Positions 1 through 7,787 of a stretch of DNA of 53,164 nucleotides are shown here, in pieces; the stretch's first letter is position 1, and each line of letters begins with the position of its first letter. The DNA comes from Paludibacteraceae bacterium. Its GTDB lineage: Bacteria; Bacteroidota; Bacteroidia; Bacteroidales; Paludibacteraceae. The DNA is taken from the NCBI GenBank assembly GCA_017444615.1, contig JAFSWF010000056.1, forward strand, positions 1 through 53,164, in the 5' to 3' direction. The notes under the pieces are model-generated. The model made no database searches, had not been told where the DNA came from, and was given only the letters and a program-made list of their open reading frames with translations. The position numbers were made by a program, and so were the translations under genes.

Positions 1-2
1 AT

Positions 3-2141
3 ACGGGTCCATGTGGTCCGTGTTCTGAGATCCATGTAGATAGCCGTTCGGCTGAGGAGCGTGCGCAAGTGCCCGGTCGTGAGTTGGTCAACAAAGATCA
101 TCCGCAGGTGATTGAGATTTGGAACATCGTCTTCATGCAATATAACCGCAAGGCGGACGGTTCGTTGGAGCCGTTGGCGAAGAAGGTGATTGATACCGGT
201 ATGGGTTTCGAGCGTCTGGTGCGTACCATCCAAGGCAAGACCTCTAACTACGACACCGATGTGTTCCAGCCGATGTTGAAGAAGATAGGGGATATTTGTC
301 ACTGTGAGTATGGCAAAGACGAGCGGACCGATGTTGCCATGCGCGTTATTGCGGATCATATCCGTACGATTGCCTTTGCTATCACAGACGGTCAGTTACC
401 GTCGAACGAAAAAGCCGGATATGTTATCCGTCGTATTCTTCGTCGTGCTGTGCGGTATGGCTACACGTTCTTGGGCATGCGAAGCGCTTTCCTCTACCAA
501 TTAGTGCCCCAACTGATTGAAGACCTCGGTGAAGCTTATCCGGAACTGAAAGCACAAGAGGCACAGATAGTACCGGTTATTAAAAGCGAAGAAGAAGCGT
601 TCCTTCGTACGCTAGATAAGGGTATCGGCCTCTTAGATAAACTGATGGATGAGGCGCGCAAAGCCAACAAGACTGAGATCAGCGGCGTAGATGTGTTCAC
701 CCTCAAAGATACCTACGGTTTTCCGCTCGATCTGACTGAACTGATCCTTCGTGAGAATGGTTTTACCACGAACGAAGAGGAGTATAACCATGCCCTCGAA
801 CATCAGAAATCAATGGGTCGCGAGGCGAATAAGCAAGACCTCGGTGACTGGACGATAGTAGCAGAAGGCGAGACCGAGTTTGTGGGCTATGATACGCTCA
901 GCTGCGAGACTGAGATCCTGCGTTACCGCAAAGTGAGCCAAAAAGGAAAGACCTTCTTCCAAGTGGTTTTGTCCAAAACTCCTTTCTATGCAGAGATGGG
1001 TGGCGAGGTAGGCGATACCGGAAACCTCTCCCTAACCCTCTCCTCAGGAGAGGGGAAAACATTCCGAGTACTTGATACAAAGCGTGAGAACGGTCTGCCG
1101 GTACATATTATGACCGAACTGCCGTTCGTAACCGGCGGTGTGGCAGGCGTGAGTGGCAAGTTATATGCGGAAGTGGACGCTGAACGTCGTCAGGCTATCA
1201 TGTGCAACCATACGGCTACGCATATTCTCCACTATGCGCTACGACAAGTGTTAGGCAATCATGTGGAGCAAAAAGGTTCGTTGGTGACTGCAGATAGTCT
1301 GCGTTTTGACTTTAGTCATTTCCAGAAAGTGTCACCGGAAGAGTTACGACAGGTAGAGATAGTGGCCAATCATCTTGTTCGTCAGGATTTCCACCTCGAG
1401 GAGCACCGGCATATGGCGATTGCCGAGGCGAAAGCCTTAGGTGCAATGGCGCTCTTTGGAGAAAAATACGGCGATGATGTGCGGGTGATCAAGTACGGAC
1501 CTTCGATTGAGTTATGTGGAGGTTGTCATGTGCCTTCGACAGGTAAGATAGGTTCGATTCGTATCGTGATGGAGACCAGCGTAGCAGCCGGTGTTCGTCG
1601 TATAGAAGCCGTTACGGCGGCGAAAGCGGATGAACTCTTCTACGCAGGACAAGATATGCTTGCCGGTTTGCGTGGACTGTTCAATAACGCACCGGATTTG
1701 GCTGCATCTATCCGCAAATCCATTGAGGAGAATGCCGGACTCAAGAAACAAATAGAAGAGTTTATGGCAGAGAAAGTGGCGCACTATCGCGACGAACTGA
1801 TTAGCCGTGCAGAGGATTATAACGGAATCAAACTCGTTCGTCTGCAAGGCGAAGGTAATCCTGAGTTGCTGCGTGCTTGTCTGCCGCTCTTACGCGGACG
1901 GTTCACCGATGTTAAGTTTGCCGTAGTGGCCGCTATCCAAGCCGAAGGTAAACCTACTATTGCAGTCTTCTTGAGCCAACCCCTTGTGAACGCTGGTCTC
2001 AATGCCGGTGCGATGATTAAGTCTGCTGCCAAACATATCCAAGGCGGTGGCGGTGGTCAGCCATGGATGGCTACAGCCGGTGGCCGCGATGTGAACGGTC
2101 TTGAACCCGCAATGGAAGAGTTGCTCGCTGCGCTTAGTTGA
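3..2141 (+). CDS. alaS: Alanyl-tRNA synthetase, 5' end outside window
   Basis: Charges tRNA-Ala with alanine in the cytoplasm and edits mischarged Ser/Gly. The frame is open from base 3, and the first residues read [13 protein letters not shown], a conserved AlaRS aminoacylation-domain motif, so the first part of the catalytic domain lies outside the window; 712 residues remain. The editing domain shows HTATH (H403 and H407 counted from base 3) and C505-x-x-C508-H509. The C-terminal DHHA1 domain has the [14 protein letters not shown] segment. An in-frame GC-rich palindromic insert (about 1025-1058) adds roughly ten residues in the part just before the DTKREN motif. It appears to head a (+) run with gtrA, guaD and lplA. 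Identity is certain; only the true start is unknown. Confidence 0.97.
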   Translation, partial: TGPCGPCSEIHVDSRSAEERAQVPGRELVNKDHPQVIEIWNIVFMQYNRKADGSLEPLAKKVIDTGMGFERLVRTIQGKTSNYDTDVFQPMLKKIGDICHCEYGKDERTDVAMRVIADHIRTIAFAITDGQLPSNEKAGYVIRRILRRAVRYGYTFLGMRSAFLYQLVPQLIEDLGEAYPELKAQEAQIVPVIKSEEEAFLRTLDKGIGLLDKLMDEARKANKTEISGVDVFTLKDTYGFPLDLTELILRENGFTTNEEEYNHALEHQKSMGREANKQDLGDWTIVAEGETEFVGYDTLSCETEILRYRKVSQKGKTFFQVVLSKTPFYAEMGGEVGDTGNLSLTLSSGEGKTFRVLDTKRENGLPVHIMTELPFVTGGVAGVSGKLYAEVDAERRQAIMCNHTATHILHYALRQVLGNHVEQKGSLVTADSLRFDFSHFQKVSPEELRQVEIVANHLVRQDFHLEEHRHMAIAEAKALGAMALFGEKYGDDVRVIKYGPSIELCGGCHVPSTGKIGSIRIVMETSVAAGVRRIEAVTAAKADELFYAGQDMLAGLRGLFNNAPDLAASIRKSIEENAGLKKQIEEFMAEKVAHYRDELISRAEDYNGIKLVRLQGEGNPELLRACLPLLRGRFTDVKFAVVAAIQAEGKPTIAVFLSQPLVNAGLNAGAMIKSAAKHIQGGGGGQPWMATAGGRDVNGLEPAMEELLAALS
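1025..1058. repeat. GC-rich palindromic insert inside alaS
   Basis: Nine-base inverted arms (1036-1044 and 1046-1054, ccctctcct / aggagaggg) are separated by one base and preceded by a cctaaccc-like half copy. It is read in frame as a Leu/Ser/Gly-rich stretch. The same design occurs in rimP at 46327-46359. Confidence 0.6.
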
Positions 2142-2142
2142 T

Positions 2143-2559
2143 ATGAAACTGCCCTCTTCATACTTGCCTGAGAAAGTCCGTTCTGCCGTCCGTTATATGG
2201 TGGTGGGGTTCACCGGTTCGGTCGTGCAGACATGGTTCTTTATGGCGGCGTTGTATCTGTTCGGCGAGCCGGAGAAAGGTCAGCCACTCTACTATGTGGC
2301 GTTCGGTATTGGCATTGCGTTGGAGATGATTCCTAATTTCTTCTTCACCAATTGGTACACCTTTGGCACGCAAACCAGTTGGCGCAATGCCGGTGTGTTC
2401 TTGGCAGGAAGGGTGATCAATGTGATACTACAATTTGCGTGTCTGCCACTCATGATAGCTTGGCAACCTACTTGGCGAGACGATGTGATCAGTTTCATCG
2501 TCATCTTTGTGGCAGGCTGCGTCAATTATTTTCTTTGTTTAATCTTCTTCAAAAAATAG
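2143..2559 (+). CDS. GtrA-like four-helix membrane protein
   Basis: The 138-residue protein has four predicted membrane segments (about residues 15-40, 47-70, 80-105 and 113-135) and the GtrA/DPMS2 family pattern: RYMVVGFTGSVVQ at the start and a NFFFTNWYTF segment in the middle. Family members are thought to help flip or handle lipid-linked sugars; the substrate here is unknown. The ATG at 2143 is preferred to the upstream TTG at 2101, which lies inside alaS; the ATG sits one base after the alaS stop. The next gene, guaD, starts three bases after its stop, so the three genes are probably co-transcribed. Confidence 0.8.
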   Translation: MKLPSSYLPEKVRSAVRYMVVGFTGSVVQTWFFMAALYLFGEPEKGQPLYYVAFGIGIALEMIPNFFFTNWYTFGTQTSWRNAGVFLAGRVINVILQFACLPLMIAWQPTWRDDVISFIVIFVAGCVNYFLCLIFFKK

Positions 2560-2562
2560 ACC

Positions 2563-3840
2563 ATGAAAGTTTATAGAGCGAACATCATTTATGCTCCTAC
2601 GCCGGACAAGTTAGAGATCGTGCCGCACGGATATATCTCCGTTCGCAGTTCCGGTATCATCGAAGGTGTGTATGCTAAAAAACCTGCCAAGACTGCTTGG
2701 CGGCAGGTAATCGATTTGGGTGATAAACTGCTTATCCCTGCTTTTAACGACCTGCATGTTCATGCGCCGCAGTATCGTAATATGGGGCTGGCATTGGATT
2801 TGGAGTTATTACCGTGGCTTAACACCTACACTTTCCCTGAGGAAGCCAAGTATGCCGATACTACTTATGCGCAGCGTATGTACCGCCGGTTCATCCATGA
2901 TCTGTGGATGCAAGGCACAATGCGCAGCGCAGTCTTTGGCACGATGCATGCCGAATCAACGCGTATCTTAGCCGACCTCTTTGTGCAGGCCGGTATGGGT
3001 GCTTATGTGGGGTTGGTAGGTATGAACCGCAATTCGCCTGATAACCTGCGAAACACGACCGATGATGTTATCGAAGGCTTGGAGATGCTTCGTAAGCATT
3101 TGGAAAAGCATGGCAAAGATGGTCTTGTACGGCCTATCATCACTCCGCGTTTTATTCCTTCTTGTACGCCGGATATGTTACAAGCCCTCGGACAGTATGC
3201 CGCTCAAACCGGCATGCCTGTGCAGTCACACTTGTCCGAGAACCGCTCCGAGATAGCGTGGGTGGCTGAACTGGAACCCGAATCGACGTCGTATGGCGAT
3301 GCTTATAACCGGTATGGTCTCTTCGGACAAACACCTACCTTGATGGCACATTGCTGTTATACGGATGGCGAGGAGTTGGAACTGATGAAACGCAACGGTG
3401 TTTATGTGGTTCATTGCCCGATGTCTAATAGTAACCTCTCGTCCGGTATTGCACCGATTAGGCGGTTCTTGGATGAAGGCATGCACGTTGCCTTGGGAAC
3501 CGATATCTCTGCCGGACATAATCTGTCAATGCTGAATGCGATGCGGTATGCCATGCAAGTGAGCAAACTGCGTTACGCTGAGAGCCGCGGTGCGTTACGC
3601 TTCCTTAGCCTGAGCGAAGTGTTGTATCTCGCTACTAAAGCAGGAGGTTCGTTCTTTGGTAAGGTGGGCTCGTTTGAGCATGGCTATGAGTTTGATGCGC
3701 TCGTTATTGATGACAGTTACCTCAATTACGATAACTACACCCTCGAGCAGCGTCTGGAGCGTTATATCTACCTTGGCGATGACCGCGATATCCGCCGCCG
3801 TTTCTGCCGTGGTGTGGAACTGACCGAACCCGTGTATTAA
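2563..3840 (+). CDS. guaD: Guanine deaminase (amidohydrolase family)
   Basis: Converts guanine to xanthine plus ammonia (purine salvage and catabolism). The 425-residue protein has the amidohydrolase metal motifs: H65-V-H67 in NDLHVHAPQY, a later His in QSHLSEN, another in MAHCCY and an Asp in LGTDISAGH. The HAPQY.N.GLALDLELLPWLNTYTFPEE block is diagnostic of guanine deaminases rather than cytosine deaminase or chlorohydrolases. Length fits the family. It follows gtrA by three bases. Related aminohydrolases of modified purines remain a less likely alternative. Confidence 0.88.
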   Translation: MKVYRANIIYAPTPDKLEIVPHGYISVRSSGIIEGVYAKKPAKTAWRQVIDLGDKLLIPAFNDLHVHAPQYRNMGLALDLELLPWLNTYTFPEEAKYADTTYAQRMYRRFIHDLWMQGTMRSAVFGTMHAESTRILADLFVQAGMGAYVGLVGMNRNSPDNLRNTTDDVIEGLEMLRKHLEKHGKDGLVRPIITPRFIPSCTPDMLQALGQYAAQTGMPVQSHLSENRSEIAWVAELEPESTSYGDAYNRYGLFGQTPTLMAHCCYTDGEELELMKRNGVYVVHCPMSNSNLSSGIAPIRRFLDEGMHVALGTDISAGHNLSMLNAMRYAMQVSKLRYAESRGALRFLSLSEVLYLATKAGGSFFGKVGSFEHGYEFDALVIDDSYLNYDNYTLEQRLERYIYLGDDRDIRRRFCRGVELTEPVY

Positions 3841-3845
3841 GATCC

Positions 3846-3884
3846 AATTACGTAATTACGTAATTACGTCATTACGTCATTACG
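3846..3884. repeat. Tandem array, 8-base unit
   Basis: Four and three-quarter copies of attacgta or attacgtc fill the gap between guaD and the lipoate ligase gene, ending three bases before the ATG. The last part may replace a normal ribosome-binding site, as no purine-rich site is visible. Confidence 0.85.
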
Positions 3885-3886
3885 AT

Positions 3887-4561
3887 ATGAAAGTTTTTAG
3901 GCCGTTAGAACACTTGCCTCTGGAGGAGTATTTGGCGCTGGAGGCTGAACTGGTAAAGAGCGTTGACGAACCGACGCTCTTTACTTGGATTGTCTCACCG
4001 ACAGTCATTTATGGCCGGCATCAGGTTCGCGAACAAGAGGTCAACGAGGCGTATTGCAGCGCGCATAAGGTGCGGGTGGTGCAGCGAAAGAGTGGAGGAG
4101 GGTGCGTCTATGCCGATGCCGGCAATCTGATGGTTAGTTGTGTCTCGCCTTCCAATCACCAATCACCCACTACCAATTATCAATTGTCAATTATCAATTA
4201 TCAATTCTTCATGCGTATGCTGGCTGATGCCTTGCGCCAATTGGGTTATGAGGCGGTCACTACTTCCCATAACGATATTTTGGTTGGCGGCCGCAAAGTG
4301 GTTGGTACCGCTTCGTACCAAACACCCACCGGTACGGTGGTGCACGCGTGCATCGCGTACGATGTGGATATCAACGCGATGGAACAAGCGCTCACTCCCT
4401 CTGAGGCCAAACTACAAAAACACGCCGTCGCTTCGGTGCGCCAGCGTGTCCGTAATCTGAGAGACATCATTGATATAGGGGATATCAGTGCCTTCCGTAT
4501 CCAATTAGAAGAGATCCTAACCTCTAAACTCTATTATACCATTCTTCCAGTTTCTGATTGA
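3887..4561 (+). CDS. Lipoate-protein ligase A family protein with in-frame repeat insert
   Basis: Predicted to attach lipoate (or a related acid) to carrier domains of 2-oxoacid dehydrogenases or GcvH. The 224 residues carry the BPL/LplA catalytic fold: R67-K-S-G-G-G around residues 67-72, N129-D130, and K137 in GRKVVGTA as the probable catalytic lysine. Residues 89-107 (SNHQSPTTNYQ... to F107) come from a 56-base heptamer array and are not expected in the family; they sit in a loop after the GNLMVSCVS strand. The C-terminal accessory domain of E. coli LplA is absent. The 3' end overlaps the convergent acyltransferase gene by 38 bases. Octanoyl transferase activity cannot be excluded. Confidence 0.82.
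   Translation: MKVFRPLEHLPLEEYLALEAELVKSVDEPTLFTWIVSPTVIYGRHQVREQEVNEAYCSAHKVRVVQRKSGGGCVYADAGNLMVSCVSPSNHQSPTTNYQLSIINYQFFMRMLADALRQLGYEAVTTSHNDILVGGRKVVGTASYQTPTGTVVHACIAYDVDINAMEQALTPSEAKLQKHAVASVRQRVRNLRDIIDIGDISAFRIQLEEILTSKLYYTILPVSD
4152..4207. repeat. Heptamer array, 8 units, inside lipoate ligase gene
   Basis: Eight consecutive 7-base units, from ccaatca at the left to tcaatta and tcaattc at the right. Two sequence types that occur alone elsewhere (the caccaat type of 48036 and the tatcaat type of 49384) are joined here. It is translated as residues 89-107 of the ligase. Confidence 0.9.
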
Positions 4562-5168
4562 ACGAACGCCTATCGAGTGTTTTTGCCCATGTTTGCAGTT
4601 CCTCCGTATGGTCCTCAAACACCATGGTCACAGTTCTGCGCCATTTCCATTTCTTGGGCTTCAGTTTGGAAAACATACTACTCTCTAATCCTCTCATTCG
4701 GCACAGTATAACGCGCACACCTTCAGGTAATTGTCCGCACACCTCATAGGCCATTCGTCGGTTGCCGATAATCTCTTTATCCACCGTCTTAACATGCCCT
4801 GACGGATAGAAACAAATCTGTTTTCCTGCTGCCAGGCTATCTATAGCAATCTTGCTTAGTTGCCCCGCCGCTGCTACGCCTTCTTCGCGTGTCATGGCAC
4901 TCTTGTTCAGATCGGGCACTTCTATCGCGTCTGCTTTGCGGAGGATGTGACCGTAGAACCAGTGCCGCATGAACAGTTCATCGGTCATCGGACTAAGGGG
5001 CAACCACCATTCCTCGCTGAATAAAATGAGCGGGTCTATGTATGCGGTATGGTTGGGTAGCACCAAGTGAACGCTTTGGTCCCGCAACAACTCTTCTCCC
5101 GTCACGCGAATATCATAGTGCCAATGAAAGAAGAATTTGACAATCTTTCCTAAAGTATATCGATTCAT
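4524..5168 (-). CDS. PlsC-type acyltransferase
   Basis: Predicted lyso-phospholipid or other 1-acyl-glycerol-phosphate acyltransferase at the inner membrane. The 214-residue protein shows the HX4D catalytic motif (NHTAYIDP, H40 and D45) and a block III-like FYPSGH (F120-H125) in place of the usual FPEGT. The ATG at 5168 is chosen because an upstream in-frame start at 5195 would lie above the -7 box (5173-5180). With this promoter the ATG is only four bases past the -7 box, so the mRNA may have little or no leader. It overlaps the lipoate ligase gene tail to tail by 38 bases. Confidence 0.8.
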   Translation of the reverse strand: MNRYTLGKIVKFFFHWHYDIRVTGEELLRDQSVHLVLPNHTAYIDPLILFSEEWWLPLSPMTDELFMRHWFYGHILRKADAIEVPDLNKSAMTREEGVAAAGQLSKIAIDSLAAGKQICFYPSGHVKTVDKEIIGNRRMAYEVCGQLPEGVRVILCRMRGLESSMFSKLKPKKWKWRRTVTMVFEDHTEELQTWAKTLDRRSFNQKLEEWYNRV

Positions 5169-5172
5169 GCTG

Positions 5173-5204
5173 CAAAGGTACTGCTTTTTTTGCATATATG
5201 CAAA
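5173..5204 (-). promoter_or_regulatory. Promoter of acyltransferase gene
   Basis: On the minus strand TTTG, 20 bases, then TACCTTTG. The -33 box continues as TTTGCATATATGC. The ATG follows the -7 box after four bases, pointing to a leaderless transcript. Confidence 0.8.
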
Positions 5205-5248
5205 TAAATTTGCACATCGTATTTTTTTTCATTTTTTGTGGTACAAAA

Positions 5249-5280
5249 TTTGGATATTTGAAATTTTTTTTGTATCTTTG
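5249..5280 (+). promoter_or_regulatory. Orphan promoter in gene-free region
   Basis: TTTG, 20 bases, TATCTTTG: a full match to the window's promoter pattern. No reading frame of note follows; the predicted transcript would begin near 5286 and run into two 11-base tandem arrays. Confidence 0.7.
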
Positions 5281-5350
5281 TACTCGATTTCAAAAGTAGG
5301 TTGATTCTCAGCCTCATAGCGTTTTGTGCGTGTACAGATGTAAGCACAAG

Positions 5351-5416
5351 CATCCATTCAGCATCCATTCAGTATACGATGAGCATACGATGAGCATACG
5401 ATGAGCATTCGATGCG
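5351..5416. repeat. Tandem array, 11-base unit, 6 copies
   Basis: Units run catccattcag (two copies), tatacgatgag, catacgatgag (two copies), cattcgatgcg. The period of 11 is kept while the unit drifts. There are no spacers, so it is not a CRISPR. Confidence 0.9.
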
Positions 5417-5443
5417 ATTTCGTGGCAGGTTCGGGGCAGGAGT

Positions 5444-5497
5444 GACTAAACATTGACTAAACATTGACTAAACATTGACTCAACATTGAATAAACTT
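5444..5497. repeat. Tandem array, 11-base unit, about 5 copies
   Basis: Three exact copies of gactaaacatt (5444-5476), then gactcaacatt and a shortened gaataaactt. The period is the same as the preceding array but the sequence is unrelated. Confidence 0.9.
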
Positions 5498-5575
5498 GGT
5501 GACTAAACTTCTTCATTGTGATGATGGTAAAAATTTTGCAAAAAGTCAAGTAAACTTGATTTTTTTTGTTAAATA

Positions 5576-5607
5576 CTTGTTTATTCCAAATATTTTTTGT
5601 ATCTTTG
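5576..5607 (+). promoter_or_regulatory. Promoter of cdd run
   Basis: CTTG, 20 bases, TATCTTTG. The -33 box continues as CTTGTTTATTCCA. It leaves an untranslated leader of roughly 130 bases before the cdd ATG at 5747. Confidence 0.8.
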
Positions 5608-5623
5608 CAGCCGCAAAGATTGT

Positions 5624-5729
5624 GAACCTATACGAAGCTATACGAACCTATACGAAACGGGAATCACTAAACTATGCGAAACGGGAGTCACTAAACTATG
5701 CGAAACGGAAATCACGAAACGGAAATCAT
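5624..5729. repeat. Repeat-built leader of cdd
   Basis: Three 10-base units (gaacctatac type, 5624-5653), then two 24-base units starting gaaacggg (5654-5701), then two 14-base units of gaaacggaaatcac type (5702-5729). Almost the whole leader of cdd is made of these. Confidence 0.88.
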
Positions 5730-5746
5730 TTAACCCAATCAATAGT

Positions 5747-6229
5747 ATGAAAGAGTACAATTTAACAACAAAAATGCGTGCCTATCAGTGGGACGAGTTG
5801 ACGGAAGAACAACGCGAGGTAGTATCTATCGCCAAGGAACAGATCCATCACAGTTATTGTCCATACAGCCATTTCCATGTAGGCGCCGCGGCTAAGTTGG
5901 CGAACGGAGTGATTATCCCCGGTTGCAACCAAGAGAACGCAGCTTATCCCAGCGGATTATGTGCAGAACGGACGGCTTTGTTTGCTGCCGGGGCACAGTA
6001 TCCCGAGCAACCGGTGGAGATGTTAGCCATCGCTTGTTATACAGGCGGACATTTTACCGGTGAACCCGGTTCGCCTTGCGGAGCGTGCCGGCAAGTGATG
6101 TTAGAGACCGAACACCGTTACGGCGGTAAGATGCAAGTGTTGCTCTATGGCGAAAAGGAAACGTATGTATTCGATTCCGCTTCGGACCTGCTGCCGCTCA
6201 TTTTTGTAAGTGAGAATCTGAAGGGCTAA
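5747..6229 (+). CDS. cdd: Cytidine deaminase
   Basis: Deaminates cytidine or deoxycytidine to the uridine forms (pyrimidine salvage, zinc enzyme). In 160 residues it shows the C72-A-E74 motif with the catalytic Glu and P110-C111-G-A-C114, the three zinc cysteines of the small homotetrameric class. The frame is open upstream to 5597, but that stretch overlaps the promoter and the repeat leader, so the ATG at 5747 is the start. It is followed closely by the LptF/G-type permease gene. Confidence 0.93.
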   Translation: MKEYNLTTKMRAYQWDELTEEQREVVSIAKEQIHHSYCPYSHFHVGAAAKLANGVIIPGCNQENAAYPSGLCAERTALFAAGAQYPEQPVEMLAIACYTGGHFTGEPGSPCGACRQVMLETEHRYGGKMQVLLYGEKETYVFDSASDLLPLIFVSENLKG

Positions 6230-6235
6230 CGCCCT

Positions 6236-6267
6236 GACCGCTGCGCTGTTAGACCGCTACGCTGTTA
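6236..6267. repeat. Two 16-base tandem units after cdd
   Basis: gaccgctgcgctgtta and gaccgctacgctgtta, five bases before the next ATG. An inverted relative is found in frame inside uvrA at 21152-21199. Confidence 0.75.
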
Positions 6268-6272
6268 GATAG

Positions 6273-7760
6273 ATGAGAGTGATTAAGAAAATAGACGGAT
6301 ATTTGCTGCAGAATTTTCTGGGGCTGTTTTTGGCTACGTTCTTTATCGCTATTTTTATACTGCTGATGCAGTTCATGTGGATCCATGTGAACGATTTGGT
6401 GGGTAAAGGCATCGGCGTGAGTGTGTTGGCGGAGTTTTTCTTGTATGCCACAGCGTCAGTAGTCCCCTTGGCACTACCGTTAGCGGTGCTGCTCAGTTCG
6501 CTCATCTGCTTTGGTAACTTAGCAGAGAAAGTGGAGTTGACGGCGATGAAAGCGGCCGGCATATCGTTGTTTCGTATCATGCGTTCGCTCACTGTGTGCG
6601 TGGCGATCCTTTCCATCGGTGCGTTCTATTTTAGCAATAACGTGCTACCGAAGTCGCAGATGAAACTATGGGCTCTCATCTTCTCTCTTCGGCAAAAAAG
6701 TCCTGAACTGCAGATACCTGAGGGCGAGTTCTACGACGAGATAAGCGGCTATCATATCTACGTGCGCGGCAAAACACCGCAAGGGGAGTTGCTGAATATG
6801 ATGATTTATGATTACTCAGGCGGTTTTGAGAATGCCAAAGTGATGCTGGCTGACACCGGTAGGATGACCACCAGCGCCGATAAACGCTTTCTGCTCTTAG
6901 ACCTCAGTCAAGGCGAATCGTTTGAGAACCTTAATCAGAAGCAACAACGCGCTACCGGTACGACGAAGAATATTCCTTACCGCCGCGAGACCTTTACCCA
7001 TAAGCGTATCATCATCGATTTTGCAACGGATTTTAATCGGTACGACGAGTCGATTCTGGAGGATCAACATGTGAGCAAGAATGTGGTGCAGTTGGTGCAG
7101 TCTATTGATTCGGTGCAACAATTGGCGCTTGCCCGTAGTCACGAACAAAGTGATAAACTGCTGCAGGAACGCTATTTTGGTCGCGAGACGAGGCAGGAGG
7201 TACAAATTCCTAAAACGGTGACAAAGGACGAACGGGCACGATATAATATCGATTCGCTTTGGGCGTCACTCTCCGTTCAGAAACAACGGCAGGTGTTTGT
7301 GACGGCAGAGGAGAAAGCGCATGTTTATCGCGACCAGATAGAGTATAACTCAATCCTCCTGCAAGATTCGCAGCGTTACATACGGCGACACGAGATCGAA
7401 CTGCACCGCAAATTCACCCTCGCCTTCGCCTGCCTGATCTTTTTCTTCATTGGCGCACCGCTTGGTGCTATCATCCGTAAAGGCGGATTAGGCGCACCGG
7501 TGGTGATTTCTGTGGTGATGTTTATTATTTATTACATCATTGATAACACGGGATATAAGATGGCGCGCGAGGCTTTATGGCCTTGCTGGGCAGGTATGTG
7601 GCTCAGTTCGTTTGTGCTGCTACCGATAGGTGTGTTCCTCACCTACAAAGCCGCTACCGATTCGCCACTCTTCAATCCCGAAGCATGGGAAAGAGCGTTT
7701 AAGCAGGTGGTGGAACGCGTTAAGTATGCGAAAAGCAAAATCCTGAAGGCTGAAAGCTGA
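6273..7760 (+). CDS. LptF/LptG (YjgP/YjgQ) family permease
   Basis: Predicted inner-membrane subunit of the LPS export ABC complex that pulls LPS out of the membrane toward LptC/A/D. The 495 residues have three N-terminal membrane helices (about 12-35, 50-75 and 100-122), a periplasmic domain (about 130-390, longer than in E. coli LptF with extra charged sequence), and three C-terminal helices (about 393-470). The family start KKIDGYLLQNFLGLFLATFF is clear. LptF and LptG cannot be told apart here. The stop TGA lies inside a heptamer array. lptD is in the same window at 39005-41980. Confidence 0.87.
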   Translation: MRVIKKIDGYLLQNFLGLFLATFFIAIFILLMQFMWIHVNDLVGKGIGVSVLAEFFLYATASVVPLALPLAVLLSSLICFGNLAEKVELTAMKAAGISLFRIMRSLTVCVAILSIGAFYFSNNVLPKSQMKLWALIFSLRQKSPELQIPEGEFYDEISGYHIYVRGKTPQGELLNMMIYDYSGGFENAKVMLADTGRMTTSADKRFLLLDLSQGESFENLNQKQQRATGTTKNIPYRRETFTHKRIIIDFATDFNRYDESILEDQHVSKNVVQLVQSIDSVQQLALARSHEQSDKLLQERYFGRETRQEVQIPKTVTKDERARYNIDSLWASLSVQKQRQVFVTAEEKAHVYRDQIEYNSILLQDSQRYIRRHEIELHRKFTLAFACLIFFFIGAPLGAIIRKGGLGAPVVISVVMFIIYYIIDNTGYKMAREALWPCWAGMWLSSFVLLPIGVFLTYKAATDSPLFNPEAWERAFKQVVERVKYAKSKILKAES

Positions 7761-7777
7761 ATGCTGAAGACTGAAAC
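7743..7777. repeat. Heptamer array at permease stop / ribBA start
   Basis: Five units, each CTGA-A plus two variable bases (ctgaagg, ctgaaag, ctgaatg, ctgaaga, ctgaaac). The permease stop TGA (7758-7760) is supplied by the array. Confidence 0.92.
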
Positions 7778-7787
7778 TCATAAGATT

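Larger units (their letters stand above)
5281..5575. other. Gene-free region with tandem arrays
   Basis: Nearly 300 bases between an orphan promoter and the cdd promoter. I find no convincing coding frame. It holds two 11-base-period arrays (5351-5416 and 5444-5497) and otherwise AT-rich sequence. It could yield an untranslated RNA or be a decayed element. Confidence 0.5.

Noticed and set aside
1540..1565. tRNA T-arm-like GGTTCGATTC
   Set aside because: It lies in the alaS coding sequence and no cloverleaf can be built around it.
5351..5497. CRISPR-like tandem pattern
   Set aside because: Units are only 11 bases and directly adjacent, with no spacers and no cas genes in the window.
5597..5746. 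Extended N-terminus for cytidine deaminase
   Set aside because: The stretch spans the -7 box and the repeat leader, and adds 50 residues not seen in the family.
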